A stretch of 64,000 nt of DNA from Paracoccaceae bacterium (GCA_021741245.1 JAIOYF010000007.1:124001-188000); one strand, 5' to 3'; positions 1 to 8,750 are shown, numbered from the stretch's first letter. Notes: generated by a model from the letters alone, not told the origin. Program-made: numbers and translations.

Positions 1-380
1 ATGGCCATGAACAGTTTGCGGAAATTCTCGGCCTGTTGGCTTTCAGTCGAAGACAACTGGAGATTGGTCAGCTTGGTCACGCCATCGACAAGTTCCGCGA
101 CTTCAGCACCAAATTGCGCGGTGATGTCCGAATAAGTCGACCGCGTATCTTCGATCGTATCATGCAAAAGTGCGGTGATGATCGTGGCATCATCCAGCCG
201 CTGTTCGGTCAGGATGGCTGCGACTGCAACGGGATGGGTGAAATATGGTTCGCCAGATTTACGGAACTGACCTTCGTGCATGGCAAGGCCATAGGCATAG
301 GCCAGCCGGATCAGATCAGCGTTCGTGCGTGGGTTATAGTTCCTGACAAGGGCGATGAGGTCTTCAACGTCGATCATCAT
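1..380 (-). CDS. rsh: RelA/SpoT-family (p)ppGpp synthetase/hydrolase, N-terminus (cut by window edge)
   Basis: Only about the first 126 codons are present; the gene runs out of the window at position 1. The translation from the minus strand starts MMIDVEDLIALVRNYNP and contains the HD-type hydrolase region of the family (HPVAVAAIL, ALLHDTIEDT, then VDGVTKL and a stretch ending ENFRKLFMA), which matches the start of bifunctional alphaproteobacterial Rsh proteins. These make and degrade (p)ppGpp in the stringent response. Either of two adjacent ATG codons (380 or 377) could be the start. It lies 27 bases downstream of rpoZ, the same rpoZ-spoT order as in enterobacteria. The synthetase, TGS and ACT domains would lie outside the window, so bifunctionality cannot be judged. 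Confidence 0.9.
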   Translation of the reverse strand, partial: MMIDVEDLIALVRNYNPRTNADLIRLAYAYGLAMHEGQFRKSGEPYFTHPVAVAAILTEQRLDDATIITALLHDTIEDTRSTYSDITAQFGAEVAELVDGVTKLTNLQLSSTESQQAENFRKLFMA

Positions 381-407
381 CGCCCCTGAAACGGGGTTCC
401 CCCCGAC

Positions 408-761
408 TTAAAGCTCGCCCTGCGCTTCCATCAAAGCACGCAGCAGCTTTTCTTCTGACATGTCGTCTTGCATTGGGCGGTCAATCTCGCCCGACATCAG
501 CAACGCCATCTGATCTTCTTCCGGCTCATCAACCTCGATCTGAGTTTGATAGCTTTCAATCATCCGTTCGCGCAGAGATTCAGCTGCCTGAGTTTCCTCT
601 GCGATCTCGCGAAGGGCAACGACAGGGTTCTTGTCGTTATCCCGGTCGATGGTCAGGGAAGAACCGGACTGGATCTCACGCGCCCGATGGGCCGCCAGCA
701 TCACCAGTTCGAACCGGTTCGGAACCTTATCAACGCAATCTTCAACCGTCACGCGGGCCAT
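408..761 (-). CDS. rpoZ: DNA-directed RNA polymerase omega subunit
   Basis: A 117-residue protein beginning [20 protein letters not shown], the characteristic RpoZ N-terminus, followed by AAHRAREI and an acidic, variable C-terminal tail. Omega helps assemble the beta' subunit and is part of the ppGpp site of RNA polymerase. The ATG at 761 is preferred over an upstream ATG at 773 because GGAG sits six bases before it and the family begins at MARVT. It is directly upstream of the rsh gene on the same strand, so the two are probably co-transcribed; this fits the link between omega and ppGpp. Confidence 0.96.
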   Translation of the reverse strand: MARVTVEDCVDKVPNRFELVMLAAHRAREIQSGSSLTIDRDNDKNPVVALREIAEETQAAESLRERMIESYQTQIEVDEPEEDQMALLMSGEIDRPMQDDMSEEKLLRALMEAQGEL

Positions 762-803
762 AGAGGACTCCAATTGGTCTTTAGGGGCATGGAATGCGCT
801 TAC

Positions 804-1412
804 TTACGCGTGATGCTGGGGCTTGACAACCCCGCCACCGGGAATTTCGCGCACATCATCGCGATCTTTTTCCGGCAACGCCGCAAGCAGCTGCCGAATG
901 GTCAAGTCAAGCAGCGGGTGCCGCCAGTCCGGCGCGATTTCCGCCACAGGAACAAGAACGAAGGCGCGGTCTTGCAAGCGCGGATGCGGCAAGATCAATT
1001 GATCGGGTGTGGCGCGGCTTTGTTGATCGCTTGGCAAATCGATCCAATGCCGCAAAGTGGGCCGATCTGGCAGGACGGCTTGCCCCATGGCAATAAGGTC
1101 AAGATCAAGCGTCCGCATCCCCCAGCGGACGTCCCGCCTACGCCCAAAAGACGACTCGACGTCATGAAGGGCGGTCAGAATATCTTGGGCAGACCACTCA
1201 TCAGGGTAACGCAACAATGCCGCTGCGTTCACATAGTCGGGACCTGCCCCTGCTGGAAAACAAGGTGTTTTATAGAGTTTGCTCATTATAATCGTGGACA
1301 AACCCAAATCTGAAAGCATTGATAATGAAGCGAGAATAGTTTCCCTTGGCGGCGAACCGCTCACGGGTAAATTCGCGCCAAATGCAACCATAGCGGTCTT
1401 TCCGTTTTGCAT
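804..1412 (-). CDS. folK: 2-amino-4-hydroxy-6-hydroxymethyldihydropteridine pyrophosphokinase
   Basis: A 202-residue HPPK, which transfers pyrophosphate from ATP to hydroxymethyl-dihydropterin in folate synthesis. Visible signatures are the N-terminal FGANLP strand (GSNL-type), the FGRRRDVRWGMRTLDLDLI block with the metal-binding Asp pair, and LPHPRLQDRAFVL followed by PVAEIAPDW. The length is slightly above the usual 160-180 residues because of a C-terminal tail. It lies 42 bases upstream of rpoZ on the same strand, so folK-rpoZ-rsh may be one transcription unit. It is divergent from the NYN gene; the 147-base gap holds the promoters of both. Confidence 0.95.
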   Translation of the reverse strand: MQNGKTAMVAFGANLPVSGSPPRETILASLSMLSDLGLSTIIMSKLYKTPCFPAGAGPDYVNAAALLRYPDEWSAQDILTALHDVESSFGRRRDVRWGMRTLDLDLIAMGQAVLPDRPTLRHWIDLPSDQQSRATPDQLILPHPRLQDRAFVLVPVAEIAPDWRHPLLDLTIRQLLAALPEKDRDDVREIPGGGVVKPQHHA

Positions 1413-1442
1413 TGGGAATGTTACACTTCCGTATAGTTGAGC

Positions 1443-1472
1443 TTGCGACTTAACGTGATCCGCTGATATTAG
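1443..1472 (+). promoter_or_regulatory. Possible promoter of the NYN-domain gene
   Basis: TTGCGA (1443-1448) and TATTAG (1467-1472) are separated by 18 bases in the divergent gap between folK and the NYN gene, about 90 bases before the NYN start codon. Matches to the sigma-70 consensus are moderate, so this is a weak call based on position and spacing. Confidence 0.25.
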
Positions 1473-1559
1473 AAACTACGTTTCACGCCCACCTTTTTTT
1501 CCTGCTTCACCACTCACGAAGAAGGCAGGCTAGAGACACTTTTTTGAGGGGAAACATAG

Positions 1560-2135
1560 ATGTTTTACAAAGACGAACGGCTCGCGCTGTTCATCGACGG
1601 GTCAAATCTATACGCCGCAGCAAAGGCCTTGGGTTTCGACATCGACTACAAACTTCTGCGTCAGGAATTCATGCGTCGCGGCAAGCTTCTTCGTGCGTTC
1701 TACTATACTGCCCTTCTGGAGAATGACGACTATTCACCTATCCGGCCGTTGGTAGACTGGCTTCACTACAATGGGTTTACCATGGTGACGAAGCCAGCCA
1801 AAGAATACATGGATAGCCAAGGCCGCCGCAAGGTCAAAGGCAACATGGATATCGAACTGACCGTCGATGCCATGGAGCTTGCGCCGCGGGTTGACCATAT
1901 TGTTTTGTTTTCCGGCGATGGGGATTTCCGGCCTTTGGTCGAAAGCCTTCAGCGGCAGGGTGTGCGCGTTTCCGTTGTCTCGACGATCCGCAGCCAACCG
2001 CCAATGATTGCTGATGAACTGCGCCGTCAGGCCGATAATTTCATCGAGTTGGATGAATTGCGTGATGTGATCGGCCGCCCGCCGCGTGAGCCGCGGCTTG
2101 ATGAACGGCCCGAAATGATGGTCGAAGTAAAATAA
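1560..2135 (+). CDS. NYN domain (LabA/DUF88-like, PIN-fold) protein
   Basis: A 191-residue protein. It starts with a hydrophobic strand and acidic cluster (LALFIDGSNLY, near residues 8-18), has a GNMDIELTVDAM block in the middle and LFSGDGDFRPLV near residue 120. These acidic residues build the metal site of NYN/PIN-fold RNases. The family is widespread in alphaproteobacteria as the whole protein, without attached domains. The role is inferred to be RNA processing or decay; no substrate can be read from the sequence. The start is supported by GAGGGG upstream. A strong hairpin follows the stop codon, so the gene is probably monocistronic. Confidence 0.85.
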   Translation: MFYKDERLALFIDGSNLYAAAKALGFDIDYKLLRQEFMRRGKLLRAFYYTALLENDDYSPIRPLVDWLHYNGFTMVTKPAKEYMDSQGRRKVKGNMDIELTVDAMELAPRVDHIVLFSGDGDFRPLVESLQRQGVRVSVVSTIRSQPPMIADELRRQADNFIELDELRDVIGRPPREPRLDERPEMMVEVK

Positions 2136-2138
2136 ACT

Positions 2139-2157
2139 GGGGCGCCTTCGGCGCCCC
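2139..2157 (+). terminator. Rho-independent-type hairpin after the NYN gene
   Basis: GGGGCGCC and GGCGCCCC form a perfect 8-bp stem around a TTC loop, four bases after the NYN stop codon. The following sequence (TGATATTTTC) is only moderately T-rich. Confidence 0.7.
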
Positions 2158-2500
2158 TGATATTTTCAGGCCCTTGATTTGGTCAAACACCCCTAGACCT
2201 TTGCACTTTTGGCAGCGATGGGAACGGGGGCAGATTTCTGCCTACCTCAGACCTGCAGGCCACATCACTCACGGCAAAGCAATCCCTTTCGGGCTTGCGT
2301 TAAAGCCGCAACTGCCCCTGTCCACCATCCTTTGCGCCCCACCCAGCAGTGACCTGGTTGCGCTCAGATCGGATCAAAGATCGGCATTTGCCTATCCGAT
2401 CCTTTGGGCACTCTGGTCCTTTGATCCCGGCTTTCCCCCTGCAAACGGATCGCGTAAGGGCTACGGGGCAAGATGCGTGCAAAAGGTGGGCGGCTGACGA
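2158..2500. other. Intergenic stretch without a recognisable gene
   Basis: About 340 bases between the NYN terminator and the YqaA-type gene. Open frames exist on both strands, but their translations look like no protein family and lack convincing ribosome-binding sites. It presumably holds the promoter of the downstream membrane-protein/ispH pair; I cannot point to a clear -35/-10 pair. Confidence 0.5.
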
Positions 2501-2938
2501 ATGATGGTGGGGGCGTCGCTCTTTGGTCTTTTTGTTGCGGCGTTCCTTGCGGCCACACCCATTCCCTTTCAGTCAGAGGTGGTCTTTCTGGCGCTCTTGG
2601 CAAACAAGAGCGCAGGTGTGCTTGTCCTGATCCTCATAGCCTCGGTTGGGAATGTGTTAGGGTCTTGCGTGACCTATGCGGTCGGTCGTGGGATCGGGGG
2701 GCAGCGCAGCGCACGGTGGTTTCCTGTACGACCCGAGCAATTGGCGCGGGCTGAGGTCTGGTTCCAGAAATGGGGTCTTTGGGCCTTGCTGCTCAGCTGG
2801 GCGCCGGGTGGTGACCTGATCGTGGCACTTTCCGGCGTGATGCGCGTGTCGATCTGGAGGTTTCTTGCGCTTGTCTCGCTGGCCAAGACGCTCCGCTATG
2901 GCGTCGTCGCCTTGATCGGCTTGGGTATTTGGGGGTAA
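2501..2938 (+). CDS. YqaA-type (DedA/SNARE-associated superfamily) small membrane protein
   Basis: A 145-residue hydrophobic protein with about four membrane segments. It has the PIPFQSEVVFLALL opening, GNVLGSCVTYAVGRGIG in the middle, a W-F-x-K-W-G motif and LSWAPGGDLIVALSGVMR. This resembles E. coli YqaA, a short relative of DedA membrane proteins, a superfamily linked to lipid scrambling and membrane homeostasis. Start: ATG at 2501 or the adjacent one at 2504; AGGTGGG lies upstream. It lies 92 bases before ispH in the same direction and may share its transcript. The exact function is unknown. Confidence 0.8.
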   Translation: MMVGASLFGLFVAAFLAATPIPFQSEVVFLALLANKSAGVLVLILIASVGNVLGSCVTYAVGRGIGGQRSARWFPVRPEQLARAEVWFQKWGLWALLLSWAPGGDLIVALSGVMRVSIWRFLALVSLAKTLRYGVVALIGLGIWG

Positions 2939-3030
2939 ATCCCCAGATAGTTGCCGCATCCGCGCGCCTTGGGCTGGACCTGCGACATGCCACGCCTTAC
3001 CTCTTGGGTCATCCATAGCCGAGGTCGACC

Positions 3031-3996
3031 ATGACTGCACAGACTGACACCCTGCCGCCCCTGAAGCTGTTTCTTGCCGCGCCGCGCGGGTTTTGTGCGG
3101 GTGTTGATCGCGCCATCAAGATTGTCGAGATGGCGTTGGAGAAATGGGGCGCGCCCGTCTATGTGCGCCACGAAATCGTGCACAACAAATTCGTCGTGGA
3201 TGCCCTGCGCGACAAAGGGGCGGTCTTTGTGGAAGAGCTGGACGATTGCCCGCCGGATCGTCCGGTGGTGTTTTCCGCCCATGGGGTGCCAAAGGCGGTG
3301 CCGGCCGAGGCTGCACGCCGCGAGATGATTGCCGTTGATGCCACCTGCCCGCTGGTGACCAAGGTGCACAATGAGGCTGCCCGCCATTTCGAAAATGGGG
3401 TGCAGCTGATCATGATCGGCCATGCAGGCCATCCAGAAACGGTCGGCACCATGGGTCAGTTGCCCGAAGGCGAGGTGCTGTTGGTTGAGACTGTCGCCGA
3501 TGTTGCGGACCTTCAGGTCCGCGACGAGGCGCGCCTTGCCTTCATCACCCAAACCACCCTGTCGGTGGATGACACGGCCGAAATCGCCGCCGCCCTGATG
3601 CAGCGGTTTCCGGCCATTCTTGCGCCCGCACATGAAGACATTTGCTATGCCACGACAAACCGTCAAATGGCGGTCAAGGCGGTTGCCCCCCGGATTGACG
3701 CCCTGCTGGTGATTGGCGCGCCAAATTCCTCAAACTCCAAGCGACTGGTGGAGGTTGGCAAGGCCGCCGGCTGCAGCTATTCGCAACTGATCCAACGCGC
3801 GACGGATATTGATTGGCGGGCCCTTGCGGGGATTAAGGCTGTCGGCATCACAGCAGGCGCTAGTGCCCCCGAAGTGCTGGTAAACGAGGTGATCGATGCC
3901 TTCCGCGCGCGGTTCGAAACCACCGTGGAGCTTGTAGAAACAGCCGTGGAGACCGTTGAATTCAAGGTGCCCAGACTCCTGCGCGAACCGGCCTGA
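3031..3996 (+). CDS. ispH: 4-hydroxy-3-methylbut-2-enyl diphosphate reductase
   Basis: A 321-residue IspH (LytB), which performs the last step of the non-mevalonate isoprenoid pathway, reducing HMBPP to IPP and DMAPP. The three cysteines that ligate its 4Fe-4S cluster are visible in GFCAGV (Cys22), DATCPLV (Cys106) and [10 protein letters not shown] (Cys205). So are the substrate-binding histidines in VHNKFV, SAHG and GHAGHPE, and the TQTTLS motif. Length and residue spacing are normal. It is followed by a short non-coding gap and a DUF3429 gene in the same direction. Confidence 0.98.
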   Translation: MTAQTDTLPPLKLFLAAPRGFCAGVDRAIKIVEMALEKWGAPVYVRHEIVHNKFVVDALRDKGAVFVEELDDCPPDRPVVFSAHGVPKAVPAEAARREMIAVDATCPLVTKVHNEAARHFENGVQLIMIGHAGHPETVGTMGQLPEGEVLLVETVADVADLQVRDEARLAFITQTTLSVDDTAEIAAALMQRFPAILAPAHEDICYATTNRQMAVKAVAPRIDALLVIGAPNSSNSKRLVEVGKAAGCSYSQLIQRATDIDWRALAGIKAVGITAGASAPEVLVNEVIDAFRARFETTVELVETAVETVEFKVPRLLREPA

Positions 3997-4115
3997 GCGC
4001 CGTGGCATGACGCCGTATGATCATCCGCCCCCCTATAGCGCGTCCGCTTGGCAACACCTGCCTCAAATCGCTTAGGCTGACTGGTTCACCGCCCGGCAAA
4101 GACTAGAACAGCACG

Positions 4116-4595
4116 ATGGTCAGCCGCTCGGGGGAGATTGCGTTGGAACCAATTCCTAGATCCGCGCTTTTGCTTGGGCTTGCAGGCGTTTTGCCATTCG
4201 CTTGGGGGGCCGCCACCGCCTTGTCCCCCGCGCTTGCGGCTTGGGGGGGGGCATGGGTTGGCCCGCTGTTCTTGGGAACCTATGTCAGCCTGACCTATGG
4301 CACTGTCATTCTGGCTTTCATGTCTGGCGTGCTCTGGGGCTTTGCAACCAAGGCTGACGGGCAAGAGGCCACAATTGGCTACTGCCTGTCGGTCATTCCA
4401 GCGCTTTGGGCTTTTTTCATGGTCAACGGCGATCCCGCTGATGCGGCTGTCAATCTGGCCACCGGCTTTGCGTCGCTTGTGCTGCTCGATTGGCACTTTT
4501 GGAAAATGGGCACGGCACCGGATTGGTGGATGCGCTTGCGGCTCTTGCTGACTGCCCTTGTCTTGTTGTGCCTGAGCGTGCCGATTTTTGGCTGA
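4116..4595 (+). CDS. DUF3429 family integral membrane protein
   Basis: A 159-residue protein with about five hydrophobic segments (LLLGLAGVLPF, LFLGTYVSLTYGTVILAFMSGVLWGF, LSVIPALWAFFMV, ATGFASLVLLDW, LLLTALVLLCLSVPIF). The order and the SGVLWG motif match the DUF3429 family of small inner-membrane proteins of proteobacteria. No function is established. The N-terminal start is uncertain; the frame could begin a few codons later at MEPIP-like positions, since no strong ribosome-binding site is visible. Confidence 0.75.
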   Translation: MVSRSGEIALEPIPRSALLLGLAGVLPFAWGAATALSPALAAWGGAWVGPLFLGTYVSLTYGTVILAFMSGVLWGFATKADGQEATIGYCLSVIPALWAFFMVNGDPADAAVNLATGFASLVLLDWHFWKMGTAPDWWMRLRLLLTALVLLCLSVPIFG

Positions 4596-5031
4596 CCTCT
4601 CTCAAGCGCGATGCGTCCCAAGCATCACCGCATTCGTTGGGGTGCGCTGGCCCCGCACCAACGCAGCACTGGGCGGGGACCTGAGTGGTCTGGGCCTTGC
4701 ACCTATCGGCAGGTTGCGCATGTGCCTGTTCAGCGGCGGCCAGTTCATTCGGCCAAGCTTGGTTCCCGCTGATGTTGCCAAGGCGAATTTCACAGGGATT
4801 TGCAATGGCTTGATCGCAGGTCCATCCGGGATTGATGTGATGGAGTTCGAAAACGCGCAAGGGGAATTTTCATCCCTGCCGCAGAGTTGATTTTTGGATC
4901 GACTTTACTTGCACATTCAAAAAACTGTGCAGAACACTTCCCAGAAAAAGGCCGAGCGTACGGTCAAAGCGCAAATGATTTGGCGCCGTTACGCCCAGCT
5001 CAACCACATCTCGCATAAGTATTTGGAGGAA
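4596..5031. other. Non-coding stretch between the DUF3429 gene and tRNA-Arg
   Basis: About 435 bases. Two overlapping open frames of roughly 100 codons exist (one on each strand), but their amino-acid composition looks random, no family is recognisable and there are no good ribosome-binding sites. It could be a decayed gene; nothing can be named. Confidence 0.5.
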
Positions 5032-5108
5032 TGGTGAACCCGGAGCGATTCGAACGCCCGACCCTCAGATTCGTAGTCTGATGCTCTATCCAGCTGAGCT
5101 ACGGGTCC
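5032..5108 (-). tRNA. tRNA-Arg (anticodon ACG)
   Basis: Read on the minus strand, the 77-base gene folds as a full cloverleaf. The acceptor is GGACCCG/CGGGTTC, the D arm is GCTC...GAGC, the anticodon arm is TCAGA-CTACGAA-TCTGA with anticodon ACG, and the T arm is GGGCG-TTCGAAT-CGCTC. It is followed by discriminator A and an encoded CCA end (5032-5034). Anticodon ACG (inosine after editing) reads CGU/CGC/CGA arginine codons. The last ten bases of the upstream sensor-kinase gene, including its stop codon, lie inside the 5' end of this tRNA gene. Confidence 0.97.
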
Positions 5109-6580
5109 ATCATGCTGGCGGATTTAGCGGCCCCCGCGCGGGTTTGCAAGGGCAAATCGTGCACAATCTCATGAACAGTTTTCGGAAGGCGGATCAGGAA
5201 CTCTGTTCCCTCGCTATCGCTGCGCATCAGATCCAATTTGCCCCCATGTCCCTTGACCAACTCTGACGCGATGGCTAGCCCCAGCCCGGTTCCGCCCTTG
5301 CGCGCGCCCCCCTGAAACGCTGCAAAAAGGTGTTCTTTGGCCTTGGCAGGCAGGCCCGGCCCGGTGTCACCGACCCTGATCCACCAATCAGCCTCATCCT
5401 CGCCTGCTGAAATCTCGATGGTGCCTTCCTTTGCCGTTGCCTCCAAAGCTTGTTTTGCATTGCGCACAAGGTTGGACAAAACACGAAACAGCTGCTCGCC
5501 ATCTGCGCGCACCGTCAGCGTCGGAAGAATATCAATGATGCAAGTGACAAGCGATGCCGGGGTTTGCTCTGCCCCCAAGCCCTCGGCTTCGATCACATCT
5601 TCGGCCAACCGCGCCAGCGCGACACGCTCCAGCCGTGGCGGGGGCTCCTCGGCCTTGCCAAAGGTCAGCGTCGCCTCACACAGGTTCACGGCCCGGCTGA
5701 TCGAGGACACAAGCTTTGGCACGGCGCGGGCAACCATCGGATCGCCGCTGCTTTCGATACGATCCGCAAATAGCTGTGCGGTGGTCAAGATATTGCGCAG
5801 ATCGTGGCTGATTTTTGCAACCGCCCCGCCCAATTGCGCCAGCCGTTCCTTTTGCCGCAAGGCATTTGTCAGCTGCGTCTGCATGCTTTGCATGGCGTCT
5901 TCGGCTGCGCGCAATTCGGTCACGGTTGAGGTTGGGTCGATGATCCGGCGCGCATCTTCCGGGGCCTCGGCATAGGTTTGCATATGCTGCACTACCCGGC
6001 GAATCGGCGCCACCAACATGCGCTGCACGGCGATAAACAGCAAAAGCGCCGTCACCGCCGAGATCAGCGCCGACAGCAGCAGGATTCGCACCCCGTAATC
6101 CAGCATCGCCACCCGCAGCGGCCCTGTCTCCAGCGTCACTTCGATCAGCAAACCACCCTGCTGCACCGGGTTTCCGATCACCCGGATCACCCGGTTCATC
6201 GGATCAATCAGAATTTGTGCGGCATCGCGGATAAGTTCCCATGGGCCGGAAAGCCGCAGATCATAGGTTTCATAAACTGCGGCGGGAATGGGCGAGGACA
6301 GGACCAACTGCCGGATCTCGTCCCGGCGCAGAACAACGTTGAACACCCCCGCATTGACCAGCAGTTCTTTTTCCAGATCCGGGGCAATGGTTTCATCTGT
6401 CGTCAGCAGGGCAAGTGACGCGATCTGGGCATCTTTCAGACGGCTAAGCAGATAGTCGGCCCGGAACCGCGCGATCGAGGGCACAAAGATCAACACCTCG
6501 GCCAGCATGACAAAGGCGACAGTCAAAAGAAGAAAGCGACCGGAAAGCGTCTTGAAGAACTTCCCCCGTGTTGCCGCCAC
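5099..6580 (-). CDS. Membrane-bound sensor histidine kinase (HAMP-type)
   Basis: A 493-residue kinase. Membrane segments lie near residues 14-36 and 164-186 with a roughly 130-residue extracytoplasmic sensor region between them. A HAMP-like linker and coiled coil follow, then the H-box KISHDLRNIL (phospho-accepting His259) and an ATPase domain with NLVRNAKQAL (N box), VGDTGPGLP (G1) and GTGLGLAIASELV (G2). No response regulator lies next to it, so it is an orphan by position and its signal is unknown. The stop codon TAG and the codons for the final Asp-Pro lie within the tRNA-Arg gene downstream. Confidence 0.92.
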   Translation of the reverse strand: MAATRGKFFKTLSGRFLLLTVAFVMLAEVLIFVPSIARFRADYLLSRLKDAQIASLALLTTDETIAPDLEKELLVNAGVFNVVLRRDEIRQLVLSSPIPAAVYETYDLRLSGPWELIRDAAQILIDPMNRVIRVIGNPVQQGGLLIEVTLETGPLRVAMLDYGVRILLLSALISAVTALLLFIAVQRMLVAPIRRVVQHMQTYAEAPEDARRIIDPTSTVTELRAAEDAMQSMQTQLTNALRQKERLAQLGGAVAKISHDLRNILTTAQLFADRIESSGDPMVARAVPKLVSSISRAVNLCEATLTFGKAEEPPPRLERVALARLAEDVIEAEGLGAEQTPASLVTCIIDILPTLTVRADGEQLFRVLSNLVRNAKQALEATAKEGTIEISAGEDEADWWIRVGDTGPGLPAKAKEHLFAAFQGGARKGGTGLGLAIASELVKGHGGKLDLMRSDSEGTEFLIRLPKTVHEIVHDLPLQTRAGAAKSASMMDP

Positions 6581-6607
6581 TCTTTTCCTACCTTTCGCAA
6601 TCCGCGA

Positions 6608-8026
6608 TCAGGGCAGATACCGTTGCACCAATCGCACCACCGTCTTCAATGTAGGATTATCAAAGAGTTTGGGAGAAAAATAGGCTCCTGCCGCGCGTTT
6701 GGAAATTTCCCCCAATGTTGGATAGGGCGCGACCATTCCTGCGATGGCCCCCATCTTGGCGTTTGAGGCAATGGCAAAGGCCCAAAGCCCGATCAACTCG
6801 CCTGCCTGCGGCCCCGCGATGGAAACCCCGACAGGCCGGCCCTTGACCACCATCACCTTCATCAGACCCTTTGCCTTGCCCTCGGCCTGCGCGCGATCAT
6901 TGTGGTGAAAGTCCTGCCGCAGGACAGTCAGCGCGGCGCCATGCGCCTTGCGCGCCTCGGCCTCTGTCAGGCCCACTTGCGCCAATTCTGGATCGGTGTA
7001 GGTGACCCACGGAATATGCCTTGTGCTGGTCTTGGCGGGCAGTCCCAGCACGATCTGACGGATCAAGATCCCTGCGTGGTAGCCCGCGACATGGGTGAAT
7101 TGCAGCCCACCTGCCGCATCCCCCACCGCATAAACGCGGCGATTGCTAGATCGCAGGTTTGCCCCGACCGTCACGCCACGACGCGTAAACTCCACCCCGG
7201 CGGTCGGCAGATCAAGACGGTCAAGCTGCACCTGACGCCCGACCGCCATCAAGATATGGGTGCCCCTGATCGCACGCCCATCTTTCAGCGTCACCGTCAC
7301 ATCGCCTGAGGTGCCGGACAGTTGCGTGACCGGAGACTCCTCAAGGATCACCACACCTTCGGCGCGCAGATTGTCCAGCACCACCGCCGCCATTTCAGGA
7401 TCATCCCGACCAAAGGCGCGGGCCCCTTCAATCACCGTAACGTTGCAGCCAAGACGCCGATGGGCCTGCGCCATCTCTAGTCCGATGGGGCCGCCGCCGA
7501 TCACGATCAAATGACCGGGCCGTTCACGCTGGGCAAAGATCGTCTCATTCGTCAGATAGGGAACCGTCTCCACCCCCGGAATGGGGGGAACAAAGGGACG
7601 GCTCCCGGTCGCAATCACAAAGCGGCGCGCCTTGATCGTCTTGCCGCCCGCCTCGACCGTATCGGGGCCCGTAAAGCGCGCCCAAGCCCTTATGACGTTT
7701 ATGCCAAATCCCTCAAACCGTTCTTGGCTGTCGACGGGCGCGATTGTTGCGATGACATTGGCCACATAGTCTTTTACTGCCCTGAAATCGATCTCTGGCT
7801 CGACCGGCGACACCCCGAACTGCGCACCCGAACGCATCGCCTGGGCCGCCTTGGCCGCCGCGATCAGCGCCTTGGAGGGGACGCAGCCCGCATTCAGGCA
7901 ATCCCCCCCCATCTCACCGCCCTCAATCAGGACCACACGTGCGCCCATCTGAGCGGCCCCTGCGGCCACCGAAAGCCCCCCGGACCCCGCACCAATAATG
8001 CAGATATCGGTTTCAATGCGGTCCAT
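6608..8026 (-). CDS. MerA/lipoamide-dehydrogenase-like FAD-dependent disulfide oxidoreductase
   Basis: A 472-residue two-dinucleotide-fold flavoprotein. It shows the FAD-binding GAGSGGLSVA, the redox-active disulfide in GGDCLNAGCVPSK (Cys43/Cys48), the NAD(P)-binding GGGPIGLEMA and the FAD GDAAGG motif. The C-terminal interface carries APYPTLGE where lipoamide dehydrogenases have HAHPT, so the usual catalytic His is a Tyr, as in mercuric reductases. The N-terminal HMA domain and C-terminal Cys-Cys of true MerA are absent, so mercury reduction should not be assumed. It is one base from the TVP38-type gene, a pairing seen in many bacteria and suggesting a joint function. Confidence 0.9.
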   Translation of the reverse strand: MDRIETDICIIGAGSGGLSVAAGAAQMGARVVLIEGGEMGGDCLNAGCVPSKALIAAAKAAQAMRSGAQFGVSPVEPEIDFRAVKDYVANVIATIAPVDSQERFEGFGINVIRAWARFTGPDTVEAGGKTIKARRFVIATGSRPFVPPIPGVETVPYLTNETIFAQRERPGHLIVIGGGPIGLEMAQAHRRLGCNVTVIEGARAFGRDDPEMAAVVLDNLRAEGVVILEESPVTQLSGTSGDVTVTLKDGRAIRGTHILMAVGRQVQLDRLDLPTAGVEFTRRGVTVGANLRSSNRRVYAVGDAAGGLQFTHVAGYHAGILIRQIVLGLPAKTSTRHIPWVTYTDPELAQVGLTEAEARKAHGAALTVLRQDFHHNDRAQAEGKAKGLMKVMVVKGRPVGVSIAGPQAGELIGLWAFAIASNAKMGAIAGMVAPYPTLGEISKRAAGAYFSPKLFDNPTLKTVVRLVQRYLP

Positions 8027-8027
8027 A

Positions 8028-8750
8028 TCAGGCCCCTTTCCTAAAACGCTTCACAAGAATCGGCAGGGCCGACAGTGCTGCCAGCCCAAGGATCGGCCCA
8101 AGCACATGCGGCGCAAAGATGATCGACAGATCTGGCGTCTCGCCCCGCGCAAAAACTTCGCCCAAGCCTGCCCCGACCGAGGTGAACACAAGTGCCCCCG
8201 GCATGATCCCGAAGAATGTCGTCACGGCAAAGCGAAACAGTGACGTGCCAACAAAGGCGGGAATCAGGTTGGCAAGAAAGAACGGCACCGCAGGCACCAG
8301 CCGCATCATCAGCAGAACCGACCATTCATTTTCGCGCAATCCCTGTTGCAACCGCGCCGCGGCCCCGCCCTTTTGTTCCAGCTTTGCCGCCATATCCGCG
8401 CCGAACCCGGCCCGCGCCGCCAAGAACACCGCCACCGCCCCAAAGGTCGCCCCCAGAACGTTATAAAGCACCCCCGGAAACAGCCCGAACAAAAATCCAC
8501 CCGTCAGCGTGGCGATGGTCGCACCGGGCAGGCTGAAGGCAACGATCACCACATAGGCCCCAATAAAGGCGAGGCTTGCAAGCAAGAAGTTGCCGTCCCG
8601 AAAGGCGATCAAGGCCTCGCGGTTCTGGGCCAAGGCATCAAAACTGATGTGATCGCGCAGGGTAAAGGCCCCGACCACGGCAGCCAAGGCGATGGCAAGG
8701 ATGGGCAATCGCTTGATCCAGGGGGACGGGGGTGGGGTGGTCTCGGTCAT
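8028..8750 (-). CDS. TVP38/TMEM64-family membrane protein
   Basis: A 240-residue protein of about six membrane segments with the family core (VAFSLPGATIATLTGGFLFG, then GATFGAVAVFLAARAGFG) and the later RLVPAVPFFLANLIPAFVG block. These SNARE-associated/DedA-superfamily proteins are thought to act in lipid or membrane homeostasis. The start at ATG 8750 is chosen because GAGG lies five bases upstream; an ATG at 8768 is in frame but less supported. It is the first gene of a pair with the flavoprotein gene, with one base between them. Confidence 0.88.
   Translation of the reverse strand: MTETTPPPSPWIKRLPILAIALAAVVGAFTLRDHISFDALAQNREALIAFRDGNFLLASLAFIGAYVVIVAFSLPGATIATLTGGFLFGLFPGVLYNVLGATFGAVAVFLAARAGFGADMAAKLEQKGGAAARLQQGLRENEWSVLLMMRLVPAVPFFLANLIPAFVGTSLFRFAVTTFFGIMPGALVFTSVGAGLGEVFARGETPDLSIIFAPHVLGPILGLAALSALPILVKRFRKGA

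Noticed and set aside
468-1313. A 281-codon plus-strand frame across rpoZ and folK
   Set aside because: Both minus-strand genes are unmistakable; the frame is a shadow.
4588-4890. Possible small gene after the DUF3429 gene
   Set aside because: No family resemblance, no good ribosome-binding site and an overlapping frame on the other strand of similar length; left as non-coding.
6608-8026. Mercuric reductase and mercury-resistance locus
   Set aside because: The flavoprotein lacks the N-terminal HMA domain and C-terminal cysteine pair, and no merR, merT or merP is nearby.
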